A stretch of 64,000 bases of DNA from OCS155 cluster bacterium AG-422-J23 (GTDB lineage Bacteria; Actinomycetota; Acidimicrobiia; Actinomarinales; Actinomarinaceae), in NCBI GenBank assembly GCA_003213625.1, contig QCMT01000001.1:1-64000 (forward strand). The letters run 5' to 3'. Each line of letters starts with the position of its first letter. Position 1 is the first letter of the stretch. The position numbers were made by a program, and so were the translations under genes. The notes under the pieces were generated by a model. It was not told the origin of the DNA. It did no database searches and saw only the letters and a list, made by a program, of their open reading frames with translations. Below are positions 44,682 through 52,067 of this stretch, piece after piece.

Positions 44682-46139
44682 ATGAATCAGGGCATTAAGT
44701 TCTATAAAACATACGATATTAAAAAAATATCTGAATGTCATCAATCTATTGGTCCAAAAACACTTACACCAAATTCTCGTTTAGATCGATGGAGCGGCGT
44801 TCACAATGCTATTTCTGATTGGTTGCTAAACGAAGCAAATGATGAAGTTTCAATAATGGTTGCCGAGGAGAATTTTCAATTTTACGATCCATTACAAAGA
44901 AAAATAATGTCTGAACTTTTTGAGCGATTTAGAAGTTTGGTTCCCAAACCATTACCTCAGGTCAATATCGATTTTTATAGACAAGAAATCATAAGAGAGA
45001 TTGATGGTGAAGAGAAAGGTATGTATACGTCATTTCAATATCAACTTGAAGATGAAGACAACACTGAATACATAAAGCTTAAGGCAGGAGTATCTGATAT
45101 TGAGGATATAGATAGAGCTATTGTCGCAGAAACCAAGCTAGAGGGTGAAACATTTTTAACAGCTCAACTTATTCACGATGACTTTGATGAGATAAAGGAA
45201 CCAGAAAATTCAAAAGAAATAATTGATGACTATTTCAATATTATTCAAGAATTTGAAACAAACAGAAAACAAGCGACCCCGGGACTACATTGCTATATGT
45301 GTTCTAGACCATCAAGGTGTGGTCAATATCCTGTAGTAGATGGAAAAGAAGCAAAGTCGAACAATAGGGGAATATTAATAAGTAAGTCAAACTTGCTCAA
45401 TCTTGAGACTTGCGAGCGATGGACGTCTTGGAGAGCACAATATGCCATACCAAAAGATATTGAAAATGAATCATTTGAAGCAGAGCTTGGACAAAAATTT
45501 CACTCATATTCACAAAAGATGCTTGAAAAAAATAAAGATATCTTTGGAGATAAAGAAATTGAGAGATTGAAAAAGCTACTTGTAGATGAAGAGGAAAAAT
45601 TTGCATCTCAGATACTCAAAAAATATGAGGAACTCATCCAAGCCTTGGATGATGAAGTCGAAGATCAAAACGAATTAGAAATAAAATTATCAGAGTATGG
45701 TCTTGGATTTTCCATTTTAAAAGATGGAATAGTCTCAAATTCAAAAATGGAGTTAAGAGAGGATAAAGTCGCAGTAACATTTATGGGCCAGGCTGATCTT
45801 GTTGGAAGGTACAAAGGAAAAGGTCTTGTTATTGAACTCAAAACGGGACAAGAAAGCAGTGATGACCTTACAGAGGCTGAATTATATGCACTGGGTGCAA
45901 AATTGTTACTTAAAGAGGATGAGGTCTACGTTTTTCATATATATACAAATAAAGATGGTGGAAAACTTAAGAAAAGAAAATTTGGAGAAAGTGAGTTTGA
46001 TTCAATCATCAACAAATTCGAGGATAAAGCCCAGAGAATTGCTAATTGGAATCCTAATGATTCACTATCACCCTCATTTAATGTTGGTGATTGGTGCTCA
46101 AATTGTGATTATCAAACCACTTGTCCGGAGTACAGATAA
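44682..46139 (+). CDS. tandem Cas4/AddB-like Fe-S nuclease (two modules)
   Basis: A 485-residue protein made of two copies of a RecB/Cas4-type nuclease with a four-Cys cluster. Module 1 (1-225): Cys19, His41, Asp139 (AGVSD), Glu150-x-Lys152 (AETK), then Cys204-x2-Cys207-x5-Cys213. Module 2 (230-485): Cys244, His274, Asp372 (GQAD), Glu385-x-Lys387 (IELK), the QxxxY-like EAELYALGAKLL, then Cys472-x2-Cys475-x5-Cys481. Both have the full set of metal and cluster ligands, so both may be active. Expected DNA end-processing role. No cas1/cas2, CRISPR array or AddA is nearby. TATCTT lies 6 nt before the ATG. Confidence 0.85.
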   Translation: MNQGIKFYKTYDIKKISECHQSIGPKTLTPNSRLDRWSGVHNAISDWLLNEANDEVSIMVAEENFQFYDPLQRKIMSELFERFRSLVPKPLPQVNIDFYRQEIIREIDGEEKGMYTSFQYQLEDEDNTEYIKLKAGVSDIEDIDRAIVAETKLEGETFLTAQLIHDDFDEIKEPENSKEIIDDYFNIIQEFETNRKQATPGLHCYMCSRPSRCGQYPVVDGKEAKSNNRGILISKSNLLNLETCERWTSWRAQYAIPKDIENESFEAELGQKFHSYSQKMLEKNKDIFGDKEIERLKKLLVDEEEKFASQILKKYEELIQALDDEVEDQNELEIKLSEYGLGFSILKDGIVSNSKMELREDKVAVTFMGQADLVGRYKGKGLVIELKTGQESSDDLTEAELYALGAKLLLKEDEVYVFHIYTNKDGGKLKKRKFGESEFDSIINKFEDKAQRIANWNPNDSLSPSFNVGDWCSNCDYQTTCPEYR

Positions 46140-46177
46140 GGTTTTAGTAAGAACTATATGAGAATATAATTAGAACG

Positions 46178-48439
46178 ATGGATTTATCAGTAACACCAGC
46201 AAGTTTAGTTTCTTCAGTTTATGAAAATCTAACTGAGAATATTAAGAAATTAAGAGAGAGAAAAAATGCTCCTCTAACTCTGGCTGAAAAACTTCTCTTT
46301 GGACATGCAACAGATATCAACTCTGTTTCTCTAAATAAAGGGGAGGACTACGGTGACTTTGCACCCGATAGAGTTGCAATGCAAGACGCAACAGCACAGA
46401 TGGCTCTACTGCAATTTATGCAAGCAGACCTTCCAGAAACAGCAGTTCCAACAACTGTCCACTGTGATCATTTAATTCAAGCTTATGAAGGAGCAGCTAG
46501 TGATCTCCAAGTTGCAAATAAAACTCATAAAGAGGTTTTTGACTTCCTTAGAACTGCTTCGGAAAAATATGAAATAGGCTTTTGGGGACCAGGGGCTGGA
46601 ATCATCCATCAAGTAGTTTTAGAACAATATGCATTTCCAGGAGGAATGATGATCGGTACGGATAGTCATACTCCAAACGCAGGAGGTCTATCCATGATTG
46701 CAATTGGTGTTGGAGGTGCAGATGCAGTTGATGTAATGGCTGGTATGCCTTTCAACACAAAAATACCTAGCTTGATTGGAGTGAAGCTAACTGGTTCTTT
46801 GAGCGGCTGGTCATCTCCTAAAGACATTATTTTAAAAGTTGCAGAAATCTTGACGGTTAAAGGTGCAACGAATGCAATAGTTGAATACTTTGGAGAGGGT
46901 ACGAAAACCATTTCAACCACTGGAAAAGCAACTATAACAAATATGGGTGCAGAGATTGGTGCAACTTGCTCAATATTTCCATATGATGAAAAAGGAAGTG
47001 CTTATCTTAAGGCTACCGGCAGAGATGAAATAGCTGAATTAGCAGACTCGAGAATGGATTTACTCACTGCTGATGATGAAGTATTAGAAAACCCAGAAGA
47101 ATTTTTCAATCAAGTTATAGAGATTAATTTAGATGAACTAGAGCCTCATATTGTTGGACCACACACACCAGATTTAGCTAGACCAATTTCTGGATTAAAA
47201 AAAGATGCAAACGACAATGAGTATCCTGTAAAAATCTCAAGTGCATTGATTGGATCTTGTACGAATTCATCATATGAGGACATTGGTAGAGCCGCCTTCA
47301 TTGCTAGAGAAGCTGCAAAGCACGGTCTGAAGGCAAAAGTGCCTTTGATGGTTACTCCTGGATCAGAACAAACCAGAGCAACAATAGAACGGGATGGATA
47401 CTTAAAGGATTTAGAATCTATTGGAGCTACTGTACTTGCGAATGCATGTGGTCCTTGTATCGGTCAATGGAAAAGAGATGACATCAAAGAAGGGGAGAGT
47501 AACTCAATCGTCTCATCATTTAATAGAAACTTTCCTGCTAGAAATGATGGAAATGCAGAGACATTATCATTTATTGGTTCACCTGAATCAGTTATAGGTT
47601 TAGCACTTGGGGGAACATTAGATTTCAACTTCTTAAGCGACACTCTTACTACTCAAGATGGGGAAGAAATTTTACTCAACCCACCTGTTGCAGATGAATT
47701 ACCTGATAAAGGTTTTGAAGAAACACTGGAGGGATTTATTCAACCAACACCAGGTGATGATGTTGAAGTAATAATTGATCCAGAATCAAATAGACTTCAA
47801 AAACTTACCCCATTTCTTCCACCTAATGAAGAAGACTATGTTTCAATGAGCGTCTTAATGAAGGCAGAAGGAAAATGTACAACTGACCATATTTCTCCTG
47901 CTGGTAAATGGTTACAGTTCCGAGGTCATCTTGAAAATATTTCACAAAACTTGTTCAATGGAGTCAATAATGCATTTGCTGAAAAAGCAGGTGACGGTGT
48001 AAACATACTCACAAAGGAAGTCGATACATTGCCAAACATAGCAAAGAATTACAGTGAGGAGAATGTTAGCTGGGTAGCTGTTGGGGATGAAAACTATGGT
48101 GAGGGCTCATCAAGAGAGCACGCAGCAATGGAGCCGAGATTTAGAGGCTGTAAGGTCGTGTTGGTAAAAAGTTTTGCACGAATACATGAAGCAAACTTAA
48201 AGAAGCAAGGTATTTTACCTCTAGTCTTTGAAGACAAAAACGATTATGAAAAGATTGAACAGTTCGACAAAATGACTATCGGTAGTCTGAAAGACATTGC
48301 AGTTGACACACCCGTTGAGATTATCCTCGAAAAAGAAAATGGTGAAACAGAGACAATCAAAGCAAATCATTCTCTATCTGAGGATCAGATTGCTTGGTTT
48401 TTTGCTGGTTCTGCATTGAACTATATCAAGTCAAAATAA
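46178..48439 (+). CDS. acn: aconitate hydratase, mitochondrial type
   Basis: A 753-residue [4Fe-4S] aconitase (citrate to isocitrate). The sequence HCDHLIQAYEGA, the GTDSHTPNAGGL signature, cluster Cys in GSCTNSSYED and NACGPCIGQW, and the swivel-domain GSSREHAAMEPRF are present. The length and details (GFWGPGAGIIHQVVLEQYAFPGG) match the mitochondrial ACO2 group rather than the ~900-residue AcnA usual in actinobacteria. A perfect TATAAT ends 7 nt before the ATG, so it is probably leaderless. pdxH abuts its stop. Confidence 0.94.
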   Translation: MDLSVTPASLVSSVYENLTENIKKLRERKNAPLTLAEKLLFGHATDINSVSLNKGEDYGDFAPDRVAMQDATAQMALLQFMQADLPETAVPTTVHCDHLIQAYEGAASDLQVANKTHKEVFDFLRTASEKYEIGFWGPGAGIIHQVVLEQYAFPGGMMIGTDSHTPNAGGLSMIAIGVGGADAVDVMAGMPFNTKIPSLIGVKLTGSLSGWSSPKDIILKVAEILTVKGATNAIVEYFGEGTKTISTTGKATITNMGAEIGATCSIFPYDEKGSAYLKATGRDEIAELADSRMDLLTADDEVLENPEEFFNQVIEINLDELEPHIVGPHTPDLARPISGLKKDANDNEYPVKISSALIGSCTNSSYEDIGRAAFIAREAAKHGLKAKVPLMVTPGSEQTRATIERDGYLKDLESIGATVLANACGPCIGQWKRDDIKEGESNSIVSSFNRNFPARNDGNAETLSFIGSPESVIGLALGGTLDFNFLSDTLTTQDGEEILLNPPVADELPDKGFEETLEGFIQPTPGDDVEVIIDPESNRLQKLTPFLPPNEEDYVSMSVLMKAEGKCTTDHISPAGKWLQFRGHLENISQNLFNGVNNAFAEKAGDGVNILTKEVDTLPNIAKNYSEENVSWVAVGDENYGEGSSREHAAMEPRFRGCKVVLVKSFARIHEANLKKQGILPLVFEDKNDYEKIEQFDKMTIGSLKDIAVDTPVEIILEKENGETETIKANHSLSEDQIAWFFAGSALNYIKSK

Positions 48440-49090
48440 ATGGACAGTATATCTGACAAAGTTAAAAAAATTAGGGTTGAGTACGAAGACAAACCACTAA
48501 ATATCGAAGATCTAGATACCAATCCTTTAGAGCAATTTAATGTATGGTTTCAAATTGCTATTGACGCAGAGGTTAATGAAGCAAATGCAATGGCGATATC
48601 TACTATCAGCGAAGAGGGAACACCAAGATCAAGGTACGTACTATTTAAGGATATTGTCGACAACAAACTTGTTTTCTACTCAGATTATGGAAGTAGCAAG
48701 GGTCGGGAAATGGAAAACAATCCAAATATTTCGGGATTATTCTTTTGGCCTGAGTTACATCGCCAAATTCGACTTGAGGGCGTAGTTTCTAAAACATCCG
48801 ATGAGGTATCTGATAACTACTTTGCTTCAAGACCGAGGGGAGCACAACTAAGTGCTATTGCATCAAGTCAAAGTACTGAAATTGAAGGAAGAGAAACGGT
48901 TGAAAACAGGATTAAAGAGTTGGAAATAGAATTTGAAGGAAAAGATATTCCAAGACCAGACAACTGGGGTGGCTATGCAATTGATATTAGTTTCTGGGAG
49001 TTTTGGCAGGGTAGAAGAAGCAGAACCCATGATCGCTTTATTTATGTTAAAAATGATAATTCATGGGAAATAACTAGACTATCACCTTAA
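48440..49090 (+). CDS. pdxH: pyridoxine/pyridoxamine 5'-phosphate oxidase
   Basis: A 216-residue FMN enzyme making pyridoxal phosphate. Conserved blocks: MAISTISEEGTPRSRYVLFKD, FYSDYGSSKGREMENNP, the signature RPRGAQLSAIASSQS, and the C-terminal EFWQGRRSRTHDR. It starts directly after the aconitase TAA and is 11 nt before rph. Confidence 0.95.
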   Translation: MDSISDKVKKIRVEYEDKPLNIEDLDTNPLEQFNVWFQIAIDAEVNEANAMAISTISEEGTPRSRYVLFKDIVDNKLVFYSDYGSSKGREMENNPNISGLFFWPELHRQIRLEGVVSKTSDEVSDNYFASRPRGAQLSAIASSQSTEIEGRETVENRIKELEIEFEGKDIPRPDNWGGYAIDISFWEFWQGRRSRTHDRFIYVKNDNSWEITRLSP

Positions 49091-49101
49091 GAAATAGATT
49101 T

Positions 49102-49770
49102 ATGCGAGATATAAAAGTAACCAAAGATTTTATTAATTCAGAAAACACTTCAGTGCTCTATGAGTCTGGAAACACGAAAGTTTTGATTACTGTTTCCATT
49201 GCTGATAAGGTCCCAAGATGGCTTGAAAACTCTGATAAGGGTTGGTTAACAGCAGAATACAATATGTTGCCTGGATCTTCAGATCAGAGAATATCAAGGA
49301 AATCATTCGAAGGTGGCAGATCAAAAGAAATCTCAAGATTAATAGGTAGGTCACTCAGATCAGTTTGTGACCTAGCAATACTCAATGGTTTTTTAGTAAC
49401 CGTTGATTGTGATGTGCTAGATGCTGATGGAGGTACAAGAACGGCCTCAATTAATGGTGCTTGGATCGCTCTTAATGAAACATTCAACAATCTCGTTGAA
49501 CAAAAGAAATTAGTGCAGAATCCACTAACAAACCAGATTGCAGCTTTGTCAGTAGGGATTGTCGATGGAGAATTTATCGCAGATCTGGATTATGAAAAAG
49601 ACTCAAGTGCTGAAGTGGATTTAAACCTTGTTCTCAATGACAATTTCGAAATTCTAGAAATTCAAGGAACTGCTGAACAGAAACCATTCTCAAAGGAAGA
49701 CTTAGACAAGCTTTTTGAGATGACTAAAGATGAGGTAAATAAAGTTTTCGACGTACAGAAAAATGTATGA
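49102..49770 (+). CDS. rph: ribonuclease PH
   Basis: A 222-residue phosphorolytic 3'-5' exoribonuclease that trims tRNA 3' ends. Conserved: SGNTKVLITVSI, WLTAEYNMLPGSSDQR, the phosphate-site region RSKEISRLIGRSLRSVCDL, VDCDVLDADGGTRTASINGAWIAL, and QGTAEQKPFSKEDL. It is about 15 residues shorter at the N-terminus than usual, where most family members begin with RxDGRxxxELRP. No upstream ATG extends it. rdgB overlaps by ATGA. Confidence 0.93.
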   Translation: MRDIKVTKDFINSENTSVLYESGNTKVLITVSIADKVPRWLENSDKGWLTAEYNMLPGSSDQRISRKSFEGGRSKEISRLIGRSLRSVCDLAILNGFLVTVDCDVLDADGGTRTASINGAWIALNETFNNLVEQKKLVQNPLTNQIAALSVGIVDGEFIADLDYEKDSSAEVDLNLVLNDNFEILEIQGTAEQKPFSKEDLDKLFEMTKDEVNKVFDVQKNV

Positions 49771-50339
49771 AAATTTTATTTGCCAGTAAAAATAAAAACA
49801 AATTCGAAGAAATTAAAGAAATCTTTTCAGATTCAGATTTTGAAATTATTTTCGATGATAGTTTGGAAGATGTTGTCGAGGATAGAGATACGATCATTGG
49901 TAATGCTCAGAAAAAATCAGAAGAGATTTTTGAAAAACATAATGTCCCTGTTATCTCAGATGACTCGGGATTATTTGTAGAGGCTCTAAATAATGAGCCT
50001 GGAGTAAAAACAGCAAGATATGCAGGTGAAACTGCAACAGCCGAAGACAATATTCAAAAACTGCTTAATAATTTGGAAAATGAAGATAATAGAAATGCCT
50101 TTTTTCAAACAGTGTTGTATTTTTTTGATGGGAGCAATCGTCTAGATACTGAGGGAATTCTACCAGGTACCATTACGACATCACCAAGAGGAGATAATGG
50201 ATTTGGCTACGATCCAGTTTTTGAAGTAAATGGTAAAACTCTTGCTGAGCTAAGTTTTGAGGAGAAGACAAAGATCAGTCACAGGAAAATCGCAACAGAG
50301 AAAATGTTCACGTTATTGAGTGAGACATTTAAAGAATAA
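49767..50339 (+). CDS. rdgB: dITP/XTP pyrophosphatase (RdgB/HAM1)
   Basis: A 190-residue house-cleaning enzyme that removes non-canonical purine triphosphates. Motifs: FASKNKNKFEEI at the start, ISDDSGLFVEAL (catalytic Asp), PRGDNGFGYDPVF, and ISHRKIA. Start overlaps the rph stop (ATGA); both genes handle nucleic-acid upkeep and are often paired. The gap to cimA after it holds an attenuator. Confidence 0.95.
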   Translation: MKILFASKNKNKFEEIKEIFSDSDFEIIFDDSLEDVVEDRDTIIGNAQKKSEEIFEKHNVPVISDDSGLFVEALNNEPGVKTARYAGETATAEDNIQKLLNNLENEDNRNAFFQTVLYFFDGSNRLDTEGILPGTITTSPRGDNGFGYDPVFEVNGKTLAELSFEEKTKISHRKIATEKMFTLLSETFKE

Positions 50340-50351
50340 ATATATTTTTTG

Positions 50352-50379
50352 TAGACAAGCAAATTATCGAAACTATTAT
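50352..50379 (+). promoter_or_regulatory. promoter of the cimA leader
   Basis: TAGACA at 50352..50357, 16 nt, TATTAT at 50374..50379, then 6 nt to an ATG at 50386. The predicted transcription start coincides with that ATG, so the leader ORF would be leaderless. Confidence 0.55.
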
Positions 50380-50385
50380 GAATTC

Positions 50386-50412
50386 ATGATTAATTTCATA
50401 ATTATTATTTAA
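50386..50412 (+). CDS. isoleucine-rich leader peptide MINFIIII
   Basis: An eight-codon ORF, M-I-N-F-I-I-I-I, ending in TAA at 50410..50412. Five of eight codons encode Ile (ATT or ATA), the end product of the pathway whose first enzyme (CimA) is encoded downstream. It has no ribosome site but begins where transcription should start. It is followed at once by two hairpins, the second a terminator. The high A/T content makes Ile codons common by chance, so the position and context carry the argument. Confidence 0.65.
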   Translation: MINFIIII

Positions 50413-50413
50413 G

Positions 50414-50461
50414 AACAACGAACTTATCGTTGTTACCCTTGCGTTGCAGGGGTTTTTTTTT
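50414..50461 (+). terminator. tandem hairpins with terminator: cimA attenuator
   Basis: Hairpin 1: aacaacga (50414..50421) pairs with tcgttgtt (50427..50434), 8 bp. Hairpin 2: acccttgc (50435..50442) pairs with gcaggggt (50446..50453), 8 bp with one G-T pair and loop gtt, followed by nine T's, a good intrinsic terminator ending 12 nt before the cimA ATG. Cgttg occurs in both the second arm of hairpin 1 and the terminator loop, so caacg at 50416 could pair with either. That is a possible switch, though only 5 bp. Confidence 0.75.
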
Positions 50462-50473
50462 GGAAGAAGACGA

Positions 50474-52036
50474 ATGAAGATAGACATATTTGATACGACA
50501 CTTAGAGATGGATTTCAACAGGAGGGAATCTCCCCATCAGTAAAGGATAAATTAGCTATTGCTAAGTTAATTGACGAGTTGGGTGTTAATTATATTGAAG
50601 GTGGATGGCCTGGAGCATCACCTAAGGAAAAAGAGTTTTTTGATAAAGCAAAAAAAGATTTAAAGCTTGAGAATGCAAAATTAGTTAGTTTTGGTTCTAC
50701 AAGAAAATTAAATGTAAAAGTTGAAGACGATCCACAAGTACAGGCACTTATTGATTCCGAAACAGAGTATGTCTGCATTGTAGGTAAATCATCCAATCTC
50801 CACATTACAAAAGCTTTGGAGACTGATGTAGACAGTGCGATTCTAATGGCTACAGACACCGTTAAATATCTAAAAGATAATGGACGAAAAGTATTTTTTG
50901 ATGCAGAACATTTCTTTGATGGTTTGAAAGAGGATTCAGATACTACTTTGAAAATTTTAGATGCAGTAGTAAAAGAGGGCGTTGATTGTTTTATATTTTG
51001 TGACACCAATGGAGGAACACTTCCACATGAGGTCACGGATCTTTTAACACCAATTGTAGAAAAGTACCCCGATCAATCATTTGGCGTTCACTTTCAAAAT
51101 GACAATGGATGTGCAGTTACAAACTCTCTGGCTGCAGTAAACCTTGGTGTGGAACATGTTCAAGGGACTATGAATGGTTATGGCGAGCGTACTGGTAATG
51201 CAGATCTTTGTACTCTTATTCCTAACCTCTCTTTAAAAATGGACTTTGAGACAGTGCCTGAAGAGTCACTTGAAAAACTAACTCCTATAGCAAATCACAT
51301 TGCGGAATTAGTAAATATCGCTATTGACTCAAGACATCCTTATGTTGGTTCATCTGCCTTCACACATAAGGCAGGACTTCATGCTTCTGGTATGTCAAAA
51401 GACAATACTCTCTATGAGCACATAAATGCTAGTCAGGTAGGAAACTACACAAGAACTACTGTCTCTGAGTTAGCTGGAAGAGCAAGTGTAATTACTAAAG
51501 CAAGAGAATTTGGAATAGAACTTACAAACGATGATGCAAAAAATCTTATTGAGCAAGTACAAGATCTTGAATATCAAGGGTTTCAGTTTGAGGCTGCTGA
51601 TGGTTCTCTATATTTATTAATGAAAAAGATTAAAGGAGAAGAGCCATCTTTTTTTGATTTTGAAAGCTTCAGAGTGTATTCGGAAAGAAGAAACTCTGAA
51701 AACGTTGTTTCAGAAGCTGTTTGTAAAATTTCTGTAGATGAAGAAAGATTCGTAACAACAGGAGAGGGAGTTGGTCCTGTCGATGCTTTAAATAAAGCTT
51801 TGAAATCTGCGTTGAATAAGAACTATCCGGATGTAGATAAGATTAAATTAACTGACTATAAAGTGAGAATCATTGACTCTTCAGATGGGACTGAGGCAAA
51901 AACAAGAGTTCTTGTTGAATTTACAGATGGCGAGATAAATTGGAGCACTATTGGTGTTCACGAAAATATAATTAATGCATCTTGGAATGCTTTATGTGAT
52001 GGCTTTAATTATTATTTTATGGAAAGTTCATCATAA
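50474..52036 (+). CDS. cimA: (R)-citramalate synthase
   Basis: A 520-residue DRE-TIM enzyme that joins pyruvate and acetyl-CoA to citramalate, the entry to the threonine-independent isoleucine route. DTTLRDGFQQEGIS, ELGVNYIEGGWPGASPKE and HFQNDNGCAV are typical of the long CimA class, with the catalytic core then a C-terminal LeuA-type allosteric domain from about 390 on that probably binds isoleucine. I start at ATG 50474, since ggaag is 7 nt upstream and the upstream frame extension lies inside the terminator. Confidence 0.92.
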   Translation: MKIDIFDTTLRDGFQQEGISPSVKDKLAIAKLIDELGVNYIEGGWPGASPKEKEFFDKAKKDLKLENAKLVSFGSTRKLNVKVEDDPQVQALIDSETEYVCIVGKSSNLHITKALETDVDSAILMATDTVKYLKDNGRKVFFDAEHFFDGLKEDSDTTLKILDAVVKEGVDCFIFCDTNGGTLPHEVTDLLTPIVEKYPDQSFGVHFQNDNGCAVTNSLAAVNLGVEHVQGTMNGYGERTGNADLCTLIPNLSLKMDFETVPEESLEKLTPIANHIAELVNIAIDSRHPYVGSSAFTHKAGLHASGMSKDNTLYEHINASQVGNYTRTTVSELAGRASVITKAREFGIELTNDDAKNLIEQVQDLEYQGFQFEAADGSLYLLMKKIKGEEPSFFDFESFRVYSERRNSENVVSEAVCKISVDEERFVTTGEGVGPVDALNKALKSALNKNYPDVDKIKLTDYKVRIIDSSDGTEAKTRVLVEFTDGEINWSTIGVHENIINASWNALCDGFNYYFMESSS

Positions 52037-52067
52037 AATTTTTATAATTACTTTAGGTAATTAAATA

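Noticed and set aside
29600-46150. Prophage, integrase or insertion sequence bounding the island
   Set aside because: I found no integrase, transposase, terminal repeats or tRNA copy at either edge. The island call rests on gene content only.
44272-46200. CRISPR array near the Cas4-like protein
   Set aside because: No regularly spaced repeats and no cas1, cas2 or effector gene on either side; the 17-bp element occurs only twice and at gene starts.
50444-50473. Upstream TTG extension of CimA
   Set aside because: The added residues would be encoded by the terminator stem and T-run.
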